Shown: positions 9,146-19,060 of the stretch, piece by piece
Numbering within the stretch: the first letter of the stretch is position 1
Layout of the letters: each line of letters starts with the position of its first letter
NCBI RefSeq assembly: GCF_002735645.1
Contig: NZ_PDZG01000038.1
Coordinates: 1-47,643 of the forward strand
DNA: 47,643 nt
Source of the DNA: Iodobacter sp. BJB302
GTDB taxonomy: Bacteria > Pseudomonadota > Gammaproteobacteria > Burkholderiales > Chitinibacteraceae
Reading direction: 5' to 3'
Made by a program: the position numbers and the translations under genes
The notes under the pieces: model-generated
What the model was told of the DNA's origin: nothing
Databases searched by the model: none
The model's input: the letters and a program-made list of their open reading frames with translations, nothing else

Positions 9146-11317
9146 ATGAATCGACCCCAACATCTTGCAGGGCTAATACCCGCGCAAGAAACCACTCCCC
9201 TGCTTGAATATTGGCGCAGTATTAACAAACGCAAATGGAAAATTCTTGTTTTTGCCGTTGCAATTGCGGCTGTTGCCACAGCAGTCGTCTTTTCAATTGC
9301 CCCCTCATATCGGTCCACCACAACCATTTTGGTTGAATCAAGCCGGCAAAAAATTGTATCTGTTGAAGAAGTTTATTCTGGAGTGACTGCCAACCGGGAG
9401 TACTTTCAAACCCAGGCAGAGATTTTGCAATCCAGAGATTTAGCAATTAAAACAATCAAGAACTTAAAGCTTTGGGAAAACCCGGCTTATGATCCGCGCA
9501 TCACAAAAAAAACGATTTGGTCATCTTTTCTGAAGACAGAAGAATCCACAAACAATAACAGCTGGACAGAAGAAAAACTGGCTGCAGCTATTTATCCCAG
9601 CTTTGCGGCAAGCGTTGATATTGAGTTAGTCCGTTTAAGCCAGCTGGTAAAAATAAGTTTTACCAGCACAGATAAAGAGCTGGCCGCTGCAGTGCCAAAT
9701 AAACTAGCTGAAATGTATATTGATAGCGACAGAGATGCACGCTTTGCTATGGCACAAAGTGCATCACAATGGCTCAATGGCCGTGTTGGGGGCTTGCGCG
9801 AGAAGCTGGATAAATCCGAATATGCTTTACAGAAATACCGTGAAACAAATGGCATTATCTCTTTAAGTAAAGAAGGACAAAATGGCACCAGCACGCAAAT
9901 TGCAGATACAAACCAACAATTAATTACTGCAAAGATGAAACGGGCAGAAGCAGAAAATGCCTACCGCCAGGTGACTGCTGTTAAAAATGGCGATTACAGC
10001 AGCGTGCCAGCAGTGATTACCAACCCGCAAGTATCTGACTCTAAAAGACAAGAGGCAGAAGCCGAAAGAAAAGTATCAGAACTCATTCAGCGCTACGGTG
10101 AAGACCACCCAAAAATGGTACAAGCAGAGGGTGAGCTACGCTCTGCCAAAATAAATGCTAAACGCCAGGTCGATGCTGTCGTAGGAAGCTTACGCCAAAG
10201 CTATGAAGCGGCGCTGGGTACAGAGCGCGCTTTAGAAGCGGTACTAAACCAGGCACGTGGCGCAGTATCAAATTTAAACCGCAAAGAAGTACAGCTTGGC
10301 GTATTGGAGCGTGAAGCCGCAGCGAATCGCCAACTATATGAGAGCTTTATTGCACGGGCCAAGGAAACAGCAGTATCGCAAGACCTGCAATCCGCAATTG
10401 CCAGAATTATCGATAACGCAAGTATTCCAAACACACCAATAAAGCCCAAAAAATTACAAATAATAATTATGGCAACGTTGCTGGGCTTATTAGTTGCAGC
10501 AAGTGCAGCCGTTTTATTAGACCGCCTGAATAACACAATTAATAATAGCGATGATGTAGAACGCTTATTAGGCCACCCATTACTGACCAGCATCCCACTG
10601 CTCAATAAAAAACAAGCCAGTGATGCAGGTAAATTAGTACTAAGTGAGCCCAAGTCTATTTATGCCGAAGCTATCTTCACGGCCCGCACGGGGGTGGCTT
10701 TATCCTCAATTGACGCCTCTGTGCGCACCCTGCTAATTACATCCAGCATGCCAAATGAAGGCAAAACCACTTTTGCCAGTAATTTAGCGCTGGCATTATC
10801 CAGCACACGCCGCACATTAATGATTGATGCCGATTTGCGTAAACCTGGCTTAGCCCGCAAATTAGGACTGAACCCTGCAAGCCCTGGCCTCAGCAATCTG
10901 GTAGCAGGCAATGCAACTTTAGAAGAATGCCTGCAACGTGTGGGCGACAGCCAATTGTATTGCATTGGCACCGGGGATATTCCGCCAAGCTCTTTAGAGA
11001 TATTGATGTCTAAGCGCTTTAGCGAATTATTAAAAAAATTATCGGCAAGCTATGAAATGCTGGTGATTGATGGCCCGCCATTAAGTCTTGTTAGCGATCC
11101 GCTGATTTTAGCACCGCTGTGCAGTGATACCCTTTTTGTAACCCGCGCCCAGGAAACACCACACCCCATTGCACGCAAAAATCTGGCGCGGCTTACACAA
11201 GCTGGCGGGCGGGTTTTAGGTGTAACCCTCAGCCACTTGGATTTTAAAAAGGCAGAGCGCTATTACGGGCAATACGGCAGCATCAGCCAATATGGAAAAG
11301 CATACGGTGCAACTTAA
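9146..11317 (+). CDS. Wzc-like polysaccharide co-polymerase and tyrosine autokinase
   Basis: This 723-residue inner-membrane protein fuses a Wzz/GNVR chain-length domain to a cytoplasmic bacterial tyrosine kinase. Membrane segment 1 is at about 33-53, a long coiled-coil periplasmic region follows, and membrane segment 2 is at about 444-464. The kinase has Walker A (SSMPNEGKTT, about 533-542), Walker A' (LMIDADLRKPG) and Walker B (MLVIDGPP). The C-terminus is a tyrosine cluster (ERYYGQYGSISQYGKAYG), the usual autophosphorylation tail. Phosphorylation cycles control polymer length and export. A matching CpsB-type phosphatase gene follows after a terminator. A good AAGGA ribosome-binding site precedes the ATG. 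Confidence 0.93.
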   Translation: MNRPQHLAGLIPAQETTPLLEYWRSINKRKWKILVFAVAIAAVATAVVFSIAPSYRSTTTILVESSRQKIVSVEEVYSGVTANREYFQTQAEILQSRDLAIKTIKNLKLWENPAYDPRITKKTIWSSFLKTEESTNNNSWTEEKLAAAIYPSFAASVDIELVRLSQLVKISFTSTDKELAAAVPNKLAEMYIDSDRDARFAMAQSASQWLNGRVGGLREKLDKSEYALQKYRETNGIISLSKEGQNGTSTQIADTNQQLITAKMKRAEAENAYRQVTAVKNGDYSSVPAVITNPQVSDSKRQEAEAERKVSELIQRYGEDHPKMVQAEGELRSAKINAKRQVDAVVGSLRQSYEAALGTERALEAVLNQARGAVSNLNRKEVQLGVLEREAAANRQLYESFIARAKETAVSQDLQSAIARIIDNASIPNTPIKPKKLQIIIMATLLGLLVAASAAVLLDRLNNTINNSDDVERLLGHPLLTSIPLLNKKQASDAGKLVLSEPKSIYAEAIFTARTGVALSSIDASVRTLLITSSMPNEGKTTFASNLALALSSTRRTLMIDADLRKPGLARKLGLNPASPGLSNLVAGNATLEECLQRVGDSQLYCIGTGDIPPSSLEILMSKRFSELLKKLSASYEMLVIDGPPLSLVSDPLILAPLCSDTLFVTRAQETPHPIARKNLARLTQAGGRVLGVTLSHLDFKKAERYYGQYGSISQYGKAYGAT

Positions 11318-11332
11318 TAGCCGGTAATGTAA

Positions 11333-11371
11333 AAATAAAGGGGCAACTTTGATAAAGTTGCCCCTTTATTT
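11333..11371 (+). terminator. Rho-independent terminator after the kinase gene
   Basis: Perfect 18-base arms (11333-11350 and 11354-11371) enclose a three-base loop. The GC core GGGGCAAC is followed by a T-rich tail. It closes the barrel/export/kinase transcript, so the phosphatase gene downstream probably has its own promoter in the 217 bases that follow. Confidence 0.9.
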
Positions 11372-11588
11372 TATTGCAGTAAATTTGCATCTTCAGTTAA
11401 TAATCTGCTTACAAGGGTTACCCCGCACTGCAAGTATTAGTCATGCTGATAGGCTAGCGTAAAACCCAAATATTCCGCTTCTCACCCCTCCACAAATTGC
11501 AAGATTCAAATGCCCAAGCATGCGATAATTAAATATTGTATATCTGACACCATTAATACAATCAATACTTCAGGTAAAACCAAGCATC

Positions 11589-12311
11589 ATGATTGATATT
11601 CACTGCCATATACTACCCACCATTGATGATGGCCCAAGGGATATGGAAATGGCGCTGCAATTAGCAGCAGAAGCCGTAAAAAATGGTATTAAAACGGCGG
11701 TATTAACGCCCCATATCTACCCTGCCCGCTGGAATAACCAGCGCACAGCGCTTGAATGCGAAATTGCCATCTTTAAATTGCACCTAGCCAGCAAGAAAAT
11801 CCCCCTAGATATTCATTTAGGAGGCGAGGTGCGCCTTGGCGAAGATATCTTGCCGCTGCTGGAAAAAAACGAAGTGCCTTTTCTGGGCGAAGTGGATGGC
11901 ATGAAAATCATGCTATTAGAGTTTCCAGACCAAATGATCCCCGTGGGCAGCGAGCAATTTATCCGCCATTTTTTAAAAATGGGTATTCGCCCGCTGATTG
12001 CCCACCCAGAACGCAATGCCGCTATTCAGGCCCAGCCAGAAAAAGCGCAGCATCTCATTGATTTGGGCTGCTGGCTGCAAGTAACAGCCGGATCGCTTTG
12101 CAATCAATTTGGCAGCAAGGCCCGCAAAACAGCAGACTATTTATTAGAAAAAGACTGGGTCTATTTACTAGCCAGCGATTGCCATAATTTAGCGTATCGC
12201 CCTCCTAATCTGCATCTGGGCCATGCCGCTGTAATGGCACAACACGGCCAGGATTATGCAGATATGCTGACCATTGAACGCCCATTGGGCATTATAAAAA
12301 AGCGCATATGA
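11589..12311 (+). CDS. CpsB/CapC-type PHP tyrosine-protein phosphatase
   Basis: This 240-residue enzyme of the PHP superfamily is a metal-dependent phosphatase expected to dephosphorylate the tyrosine tail of the Wzc-like kinase. Metal-ligand motifs are visible in order: IDIHCHILPTIDDG (residues 2-15), TPHIYP, GGEVRL, IAHPERN and ASDCHN. This is the CpsB/YwqE type, not the low-molecular-weight Wzb type common in enterics. It is transcribed apart from the kinase, since a terminator lies between them. Its stop overlaps the next ATG by four bases, so it starts an operon of three overlapping genes that ends with lapG. Confidence 0.92.
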   Translation: MIDIHCHILPTIDDGPRDMEMALQLAAEAVKNGIKTAVLTPHIYPARWNNQRTALECEIAIFKLHLASKKIPLDIHLGGEVRLGEDILPLLEKNEVPFLGEVDGMKIMLLEFPDQMIPVGSEQFIRHFLKMGIRPLIAHPERNAAIQAQPEKAQHLIDLGCWLQVTAGSLCNQFGSKARKTADYLLEKDWVYLLASDCHNLAYRPPNLHLGHAAVMAQHGQDYADMLTIERPLGIIKKRI

Positions 12312-12943
12312 ATAAATTAAAATCAGCGGCGGCATTGCCGCTTATGGCACTGGCTATCTGGCTGGCCAGTATTGCAATCTGGCCAAGCCTTAAATACGCC
12401 TGGTACGATATTAAAACATTAGAAGCACGCAAACAGGTACAAAGCTGGCTAAGCCAGCCGCAGCAGCCACTTGATCTGGCACAATGGATTAAAACCCGGG
12501 ATATTTTAGAAAAAGCCAGTATAGCCTGCCCCGATATTGCCCAATACCATACAGATCTTGCTCGCCTGCAAGTATTGCGCGGGCTAAAAGCGGCTAATTT
12601 TAAACTGGTAAGAGATGTGTTTTATCAGGAGGCGATTAATCAATACCGTGCAGCCCTGCAGGTGCAGCCTAATAATGGCAGCAATATGGCCAATATTGTG
12701 CAATTTAAAGCGTATCTGAATCAGCACGATGCAGAGTTTGAGCAATTACTGATCAAATCAGCACAATTAAATCCATACGAGCCCGACAGCCAGCTGGCTA
12801 TTTTGAATGCTGGGTTTCAAAATTGGGATAAGCTATCTGCTACAATCCGCCAGCAAATGGGCCAAGTGTATAAACAAGCCATGCTGCAGCAAAAAGACAA
12901 TGTGCTAAAGCTAAAGGCCAGCTATCCTGATCTGAATGTATAA
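12308..12943 (+). CDS. VpsP-like membrane-anchored EPS protein
   Basis: The 211-residue protein has one N-terminal membrane segment (about 9-27) followed by a mostly alpha-helical, TPR-like region, for example YHTDLARLQVLRGL and YRAALQVQPNNGSN. This layout and its place after the export/kinase genes resemble the VpsP family of Vibrio EPS clusters, but I recognise this by architecture and context more than by a signature motif. It overlaps cpsB by four bases and lapG by eight bases, so the three are translationally coupled. The likely site is the periplasmic face of the inner membrane. The biochemical role is unknown. Confidence 0.6.
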   Translation: MNKLKSAAALPLMALAIWLASIAIWPSLKYAWYDIKTLEARKQVQSWLSQPQQPLDLAQWIKTRDILEKASIACPDIAQYHTDLARLQVLRGLKAANFKLVRDVFYQEAINQYRAALQVQPNNGSNMANIVQFKAYLNQHDAEFEQLLIKSAQLNPYEPDSQLAILNAGFQNWDKLSATIRQQMGQVYKQAMLQQKDNVLKLKASYPDLNV

Positions 12944-13643
12944 ATTACCTGCTCTGCCCACCCGCAAACAAGCCCGCTTTAAAGTGGGCTTATTTGTGCT
13001 GGCGCTGAGTTTATGCACAGCAATCAGTATGGCTGCAGGCTTAACCGAGTTTTCTGCCAATTTGCTAAGTGCAATTGCTAAGCGCTGGGGGCAAAGTGCT
13101 GTGCCCAGGCTATTGGCATGGAAAGAATTTATTCAGGAAGAAAAGCCAGCGGCACTAGGCCAATGGAGCCCGCCCAAAACACCTGTGGTAAATACACTAA
13201 AAAACACCAATCGCTTTTTTAATAAAATACCCTACCAAACTGACCAGGCCCATTGGGGGGTAACAGATTACTGGGCCACGCCTGTTGAAATGCTGGCATC
13301 GAATGCAGGCGATTGCGAAGATTATGCTGCGGCCAAATATTTTAGCCTGAGAGATTTAGGCGCACCCGCTGGCCAATTACGCATGGTGTATGTACGGGCA
13401 CTAAAAATAAATGAAGCCCATATGGTACTGGCCTGGTACCCCACCCCCGAAGCCGAGCCCTATATTCTGGATATTTTAACCGGCGAAATAAAGCCCGCAT
13501 CACAACGCACAGATTTAGAGCCGGTATACAGCTTTAATGATGATGATATCTGGGCAGGCGATACCCAGAAAAAAGGTGGCGCAAGCCAGATCAGATTCTG
13601 GAAAGACCTGAAAGAAAAAATAGCCCGCGAGCAGGCCATGTGA
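12936..13643 (+). CDS. lapG: LapG-type transglutaminase-like periplasmic cysteine protease
   Basis: This 235-residue protein is a bacterial transglutaminase-like cysteine protease. In Pseudomonas, LapG cuts the N-terminal retention module of giant adhesins such as LapA and releases them; the c-di-GMP receptor LapD sequesters it. A hydrophobic export segment covers about 16-35. The catalytic triad is readable: Cys127 in GDCEDY, His162 in AHMVL and Asp179 in LDIL. The surrounding NRFFNKIPY and DYWATPVEML blocks are typical of the family. The ATG overlaps the previous stop. A matching LapD gene lies at 28300. No LapA-like adhesin with its secretion system is in the window. Confidence 0.9.
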   Translation: MYKLPALPTRKQARFKVGLFVLALSLCTAISMAAGLTEFSANLLSAIAKRWGQSAVPRLLAWKEFIQEEKPAALGQWSPPKTPVVNTLKNTNRFFNKIPYQTDQAHWGVTDYWATPVEMLASNAGDCEDYAAAKYFSLRDLGAPAGQLRMVYVRALKINEAHMVLAWYPTPEAEPYILDILTGEIKPASQRTDLEPVYSFNDDDIWAGDTQKKGGASQIRFWKDLKEKIAREQAM

Positions 13644-13683
13644 TAAAAATGAGCATTTTAGAAAGTAGCAAGAAAAAACAAAC

Positions 13684-14673
13684 TTAACTACCCAATTTAC
13701 AAGGGGAGCTAAATAAAAATTTAACTGAGCCACGCTTTGCATAGTTCCACATAAGCATAGGAAAAAGAACTGAAGCAATCAGCCCAGCTAGCAATAGAAT
13801 ATAAAAATTTTGAATTCCAAAAAACTTATTCAGCGCGATCCTTGCTCCACTACCAACAATGACATGAATTAGATAAATTGCTAACGAAGCCTGCCCCACC
13901 CTCATAACAAAAGAATACTTATCACCCAGTAGCATACAGAAAGAGCTAAGAAACAAGATACAAGATAATGAATAAACAAACATCACGATTCGATTAATGA
14001 TATCGCCTTGAGGTATAGAGCTCGCAAGTGTAAAAGTAAACACAGAAAGCACTAAATAGCTTGCCATCATCCATTTATTCGTATTCAGATATTTGGCGTT
14101 CTGCTTACTCAACATGCCAAAAACAAAAAAAGTTAAAAAATGTGCAGGCAAATCAATCGCTGCAATATGTGTGAGCGGCAAAAAAAACAATATCAAAATT
14201 GAGAAAACAAATGTGAAGATAATATTTTTAACTATCCAGTCTTTAAAAGAGATAGAAAAAATAAAAATAAAAAACAAGGCGTAAAGAAACCAAAAATGAG
14301 CTCTGGGCTCACATAATAAACTCAATACAGAAGCACCATCTATTCCTGCATTGGTATACCTGCTTAGCATAACCTCAACCGCACCTTGAATTAAAGACCA
14401 AATAATATATACATATAATATAGTATCAATTTTATTAAAAAATAATTTTTTACGATCGCATCTTTGGGCTGATTGAATAAAAAGGTACCCAGACAAGAAG
14501 AAAAACAGAGGCATATGAAAGCCATAAATAATAGCATCAATTAAATTTAATTCTGGCAGATGTATACCCAGGCCCGCTTTAATTAATCCCCGGACAACAT
14601 GACCATATACTACCAATAAAATACCAATACCCTTGGCATAATCAACCCAATCATCACGATAATTATGAGACAT
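13684..14673 (-). CDS. Acyltransferase 3 family membrane protein
   Basis: A 329-residue integral membrane protein with about ten hydrophobic helices. The family signature is clear: DYAKGIGILLVVYGHVV near the N-terminus, with the catalytic-type His, and FHMPLFFFLSGYLF. Such enzymes add O-acetyl or similar groups to polysaccharides at the cytoplasmic membrane. It is the last gene of the minus-strand EPS module, separated from the polymerase gene by 379 bp, and it converges on lapG with only 40 bp between them. Its sequence is AT-rich like the rest of this module. The acyl group and target sugar cannot be told from sequence. Confidence 0.85.
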   Translation of the reverse strand: MSHNYRDDWVDYAKGIGILLVVYGHVVRGLIKAGLGIHLPELNLIDAIIYGFHMPLFFFLSGYLFIQSAQRCDRKKLFFNKIDTILYVYIIWSLIQGAVEVMLSRYTNAGIDGASVLSLLCEPRAHFWFLYALFFIFIFSISFKDWIVKNIIFTFVFSILILFFLPLTHIAAIDLPAHFLTFFVFGMLSKQNAKYLNTNKWMMASYLVLSVFTFTLASSIPQGDIINRIVMFVYSLSCILFLSSFCMLLGDKYSFVMRVGQASLAIYLIHVIVGSGARIALNKFFGIQNFYILLLAGLIASVLFPMLMWNYAKRGSVKFLFSSPCKLGS

Positions 14674-15052
14674 ACAGCCTTTTTTTTAAAAGTAAAGATA
14701 ATATTTTTATATTAAAAATTCATTCGCAAATATTAAAAAACCAAAAGCAAATAAGGTTTGATTATTCTCTGCTAGAGTTTACACATATGTAAACCATCTG
14801 TTTTTTGTAAATAAATTCTGAAATATTGCCTTCTTGCTGCAACATAGCAGGGGCAGTGTCAATAAAAATTCATTACCCAGTGTTATCACAATATTTTTTA
14901 TCAATTGATTAGTTTTTCCTTGCTTTAATCTGCTCGCTGCTCTGGCAGGGTTAGTCTTAATCGAAACAAAAAAAATTTAAATCAATGAATTGATAAAATG
15001 GTGAATTACCATGCATTAAATACATCTATTTTTTTAACAATAATCAACCAAA
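14674..15052. other. AT-rich gap between polymerase and terminal acyltransferase genes
   Basis: About 380 AT-rich bases without a credible coding sequence. It probably contains a promoter for the minus-strand acyltransferase gene. I see no strong palindrome, no terminator with a clear GC stem, and no JUMPStart-like element. Confidence 0.45.
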
Positions 15053-16357
15053 TTATTTCTCAAATTTATACAAACAAAATACTACAAGTAACAATATACT
15101 AAAAGATACATTTTTAACTACCAACCCTACACCAGATGACATACTTACAAAAAAGAAAATAACTGGCCAGTAAACAATTAACCCGCATTCATCAGCAAGT
15201 AATTTAATCATTTTCCAAGAAAAATAAAATAAAATAAGACTAATAATTAACCCATAAGTTAGCAGCATGCCCACCCAAAATATTTCAATGCCATAAATAG
15301 TGCCATAGGCCACTTGGCGCGTCCCGAGGGATCTATAGATATCACCTAAAAACAACTCAAGATTTGATACATCCGCTAATATTTGCATTGCTAAAACACG
15401 AGTATAACCACTACCATTATCATATTCTATACGATCAATTAACTGATCAAACATCCCCATTTGAAACGCCACAATTAAAGCAATCACTACAGCCGTAATT
15501 GCCAGTTTAATTTTAATTATATTAAAATAATTACTACCTTTACCCATAAGCTCCAGCCAGAAACGCACCAAGCTCATCAAGCCCACAAACACAAAAGCCA
15601 TAGCAATACTGGTACGTCCGCCTAAAAGTGGCATTGCTAATAAACAGTGCAGCATAGTGAAATACTGCAAACGGCTTGCTTGCTTAAAACAGATCAAAGA
15701 AAAACTAGCCACTACATATAGAGCACAAATTAAAGTCGATGCCAGAGGGTGACCAAATAAACCAGATGCACGCATTTCACCCCAATCGCGCATATCTACA
15801 ATCTCACCAGAGCCTGTGTAATCAATTAGCACAGCTGGTATTAGCGGAGTACCTGTTTTATATTCGATAATTGCCATGACAGTATTAATAAGCAGCAAAC
15901 CATGCATTAAGTAGGATAAATATTTTATTTGCGTATTTTTTAATTGAAGTAATAACACCAACAACAGCCCTGGAGTAAACCAACTGACAATCAAACCTGA
16001 TACAGGCAAGCCCAAGACTACCTGGGTATACACAATTGAGATAAAACAAACAAAGAGATAAGGAAAAACACCCAATTTAAAGATACTGTAACTTATTTTT
16101 TCTTCACCCTGGGGATAGGCCAAAAAAGCCAGTAACGTTAAAATAAGCGTGAGCGTAGAGGGATGAATTTTTTCTAAAGCATTGCCCCCATCACCGGCAT
16201 AGTTATAGCCAAATATAGCCAGCATATCGCCGGATGCGCCCAATAAAAGTAGTATGGAAATAAACAACAGAATATATGACCATTTAGGTAACCCCTGTTG
16301 CTCTTCCACATTTAACATGGAAGCATTATAGGTATTACGCGTAAGTTTTTCTGTCAT
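15053..16357 (-). CDS. O-antigen/EPS polymerase (Wzy-type)
   Basis: A 434-residue polytopic protein with about eleven membrane segments and a larger extracytoplasmic loop in the middle, near DYTGSGEIVDMRDWGEMRASGLFGHP, the usual layout of Wzy polymerases. Wzy joins lipid-linked repeat units in the periplasm. Sequence conservation in Wzy is poor, so the assignment rests on topology, the GLFGHPLAST motif region and position: it begins two bases after the stop of the flippase gene. A second Wzy_C-like protein is encoded at 26738, so one of the two may act as a ligase or a second polymerase. Confidence 0.78.
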   Translation of the reverse strand: MTEKLTRNTYNASMLNVEEQQGLPKWSYILLFISILLLLGASGDMLAIFGYNYAGDGGNALEKIHPSTLTLILTLLAFLAYPQGEEKISYSIFKLGVFPYLFVCFISIVYTQVVLGLPVSGLIVSWFTPGLLLVLLLQLKNTQIKYLSYLMHGLLLINTVMAIIEYKTGTPLIPAVLIDYTGSGEIVDMRDWGEMRASGLFGHPLASTLICALYVVASFSLICFKQASRLQYFTMLHCLLAMPLLGGRTSIAMAFVFVGLMSLVRFWLELMGKGSNYFNIIKIKLAITAVVIALIVAFQMGMFDQLIDRIEYDNGSGYTRVLAMQILADVSNLELFLGDIYRSLGTRQVAYGTIYGIEIFWVGMLLTYGLIISLILFYFSWKMIKLLADECGLIVYWPVIFFFVSMSSGVGLVVKNVSFSILLLVVFCLYKFEK

Positions 16358-16359
16358 TA

Positions 16360-17778
16360 TTATTTATGCCTAAAATAGTGCTGCAAGCGGCGACGATATA
16401 CAAAAGCCAAAACAGCGGCATAGGCCAGCATGCCCAGCATAATATCGCTAACTAAATTTAATTTTATATCTTCTAATTCTGGTTTAAGAGATATAGCTGC
16501 CGCCATAACCAGAGTAGCAATAACTATTTTGCACGCATCTTTTCCTGGAAAAAGTAACTCACGGCGACTTAGCAAATGAATTAGCAAAAAAATAACAACA
16601 ACAATCCCAGCGATCACCATAGAAATAACACCTCCAACCAATCCTAGATATTTAATTAACGGGAATGATAATACTAAAGTAAGTACCGCCAAGCTACCAT
16701 CAACAAAAATCAAGGGGCGAGTATTTTTAGTTATTAGAAAATAGTGGTTTAAATAATGATAAATAAACGAATACAAGCCACCACTAAGCAATGCCCAAGG
16801 CAAAATTTCTAAGGTTACTTTTTGAAATTTTATGGCTACTGCCAATTTCACTAAATCTGGACTTACTAAATATAATCCAATGAGTGAAGGCAAAACTACG
16901 GCCAAAAGTAGTGCGCAATTATTTGCTAGCTGTTGCATTCCTGCTGTAATTCCAGATTCCTGCATACATCTAATGGCAATTGGCAGTGAAGCGGCTCCAA
17001 CTAACATAGCCGCTAGTGAAGCTGCACGCTGCCCCAGCCCAAAGCCCACCGCAAAATCGCCTGCGGCAGCAACACCTAAATTATGATCAATTATATAGCG
17101 TGATAAATTAACTGCAGCCCATCCTAAAGCACCAGAGAAAACAAGGGGAAAGCTATAATTGATAGCTTGCTTTATTATTAATGGATTAATTTCCCATTCA
17201 AGCAATGCTGATTTATTGCGAAAAAAAGAATACAAAAGACCAATTGATTCACCAAGCATATACCCAAGTAAAGGGTATGCAGGGTTATCGCCATATACTT
17301 TTAATAGAATTATACCAAAACTCAAACCAAAAACAGGTCCAACAATTGAAAGTAAATTATAATCTAGAGTATTAGAACGAGCGGCAGCAATATTAATATT
17401 GTGCAAGTTGATATTTCTAAAAATAACAAACAAGACCACAGAAACAATCAACAAGCTATCTGGATTTGAAACAACAAACTGTACAAGAAAAGTGTATGCA
17501 CACAGACATTGTATTAAAGAGGAGAATAACAATACACAATTTGATGTTGATTGAAATCCTGATCCGATACTATTTGTTTCACCAAGAAAACGAAGTGCAT
17601 AATGTGACCACCAGGCTAGAAAAATAGTCCGAATAAGCTCCTGTTGACCTGAAATCAAAGTCACAACGCCAATTGTTTGTGAACTAGCTATGTGAGTCCA
17701 AATAATAATTGATAAAAATTGAGCAAGCGGCCCAAGTAGTTGCGCCGGTAAAAATTGGAGTGTTTTTTTAATTAGCAT
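16360..17778 (-). CDS. Polysaccharide flippase (Wzx-type)
   Basis: A 472-residue membrane protein with 12-14 predicted helices and the general pattern of the polysaccharide transporter family. The N-terminal QLLGPLAQFLSIIIWTHIAS stretch and the central GFGLGQRAASLAAMLVGAASLP stretch fit Wzx proteins. It would move the undecaprenyl-linked repeat unit from the cytoplasmic to the periplasmic leaflet. It lies directly upstream of the polymerase gene with a two-base gap, the classic wzx-wzy pairing. The substrate cannot be predicted. Confidence 0.85.
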   Translation of the reverse strand: MLIKKTLQFLPAQLLGPLAQFLSIIIWTHIASSQTIGVVTLISGQQELIRTIFLAWWSHYALRFLGETNSIGSGFQSTSNCVLLFSSLIQCLCAYTFLVQFVVSNPDSLLIVSVVLFVIFRNINLHNINIAAARSNTLDYNLLSIVGPVFGLSFGIILLKVYGDNPAYPLLGYMLGESIGLLYSFFRNKSALLEWEINPLIIKQAINYSFPLVFSGALGWAAVNLSRYIIDHNLGVAAAGDFAVGFGLGQRAASLAAMLVGAASLPIAIRCMQESGITAGMQQLANNCALLLAVVLPSLIGLYLVSPDLVKLAVAIKFQKVTLEILPWALLSGGLYSFIYHYLNHYFLITKNTRPLIFVDGSLAVLTLVLSFPLIKYLGLVGGVISMVIAGIVVVIFLLIHLLSRRELLFPGKDACKIVIATLVMAAAISLKPELEDIKLNLVSDIMLGMLAYAAVLAFVYRRRLQHYFRHK

Positions 17779-17916
17779 CTAAAAAAATCATCATTAATTA
17801 TTCACTTAAATAAAAATGTTTAGTAAAAAAATTTCGAGATGAGAAATAAATTCAAAAAATTGAAGGCACTGATTTATTCATTTTTTCCAACCAAACACTA
17901 ATAGTACACCTACTTA

Positions 17917-18993
17917 TCAATTAAGTAATTTCCTAAAATAGGACTGCATTGGAAATTCAAAATATTTATATATGAAATACGAACAAAAAAAAGTAATAAA
18001 AATAAAGAATAAAAAAAACACATTACTGTAGAATGGAATTTCTTTTTTATAAAGAATACAAAACAAAACAATTACAAGCTGTATCGGATAATGAATAAGA
18101 TAGCTTGAATAAGTCATATTCCCAGCAATTTCAACCCCCTTAGACATACGAGGATGAATCACATAATTGCCAGACAAAATAAATAAAACCATCGGTAAGT
18201 ATAACAATAAGAATATAAAATTCCTTGATTGTGAATCAAAAAAATTCATTTTACTGAATATAAATGGCACAATAAGTACATATATGCAAGAAATAACATA
18301 CGAAACATTACGTCCCCCATAGCTATCTAATTTTCGAACAATAATTGCGGTCAACCCACCTGTGTAAAAAAATGCCAGACATAAAAATATCGAGGAATGA
18401 ACTTTAATAATGGTCGATAAACCACACAATAATATTATTGCAACATTTACCCAAGCAGATGGTCCAAATGCTCTTAGCACGAAATAAAAAACGAAATAAA
18501 CAAATACCTCTACTGATACGGACCAAATCGGCCCATTAAAACTACTACCACTTTCAAATCCCCAATTGCTAGCCATTACCAACTGAAGAATAAAATGAAA
18601 TGAATCATTATTCTTATATATAAAATACTCGCCACTTTTCATAAAATATATAAGTTGCAAAATAAAAACAAAAATTAAAGTAGCAAAATGAAGTGGGTAA
18701 ATTCTAGCAAATCTTAAAATAAAAAACATTTTTCCAGTTATTTTTTTCCCTGTCAACAAATCTCTATATTTCCAAAAAAATATATAACCACTCAGCCCCC
18801 AAAATATCTGAACAGCATAAAAACCATAATTATATAAAAAACTTAGTAAACCATAAAATGGCTGCCGATTTATAATAAAAATAGAAGAGCTACTTGTCAT
18901 ACTAGAAAAATGCTGATAATGCCAAATCAAAACAGAGAAAGCAGCAATAAACCTTAATACTTCCAAACCTAATAACTTATTATTTTTTTGCAT
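17917..18993 (-). CDS. Acyltransferase 3 family (OafA-like) membrane protein
   Basis: A 358-residue polytopic protein. The N-terminal LGLEVLRFIAAFSVLIWHYQHF carries the conserved Arg and His of the acyltransferase 3 family, followed by FWGLSGYIFFWKYR, and RIYPLHFATL further on, all typical of OafA/NodX-type O-acetyltransferases. About ten membrane segments are visible. It is the second of three such genes in this module and sits between the glycosyltransferases and the flippase. The gene is very AT-rich, with long A/T runs, more extreme than its neighbours. Confidence 0.87.
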   Translation of the reverse strand: MQKNNKLLGLEVLRFIAAFSVLIWHYQHFSSMTSSSSIFIINRQPFYGLLSFLYNYGFYAVQIFWGLSGYIFFWKYRDLLTGKKITGKMFFILRFARIYPLHFATLIFVFILQLIYFMKSGEYFIYKNNDSFHFILQLVMASNWGFESGSSFNGPIWSVSVEVFVYFVFYFVLRAFGPSAWVNVAIILLCGLSTIIKVHSSIFLCLAFFYTGGLTAIIVRKLDSYGGRNVSYVISCIYVLIVPFIFSKMNFFDSQSRNFIFLLLYLPMVLFILSGNYVIHPRMSKGVEIAGNMTYSSYLIHYPIQLVIVLFCILYKKEIPFYSNVFFLFFIFITFFCSYFIYKYFEFPMQSYFRKLLN

Positions 18994-19060
18994 AAATCCT
19001 ACTATTTAACCTAGAAATATTTAATCAATAACAAAGATAACTACAATACCCCTGAGTTAA

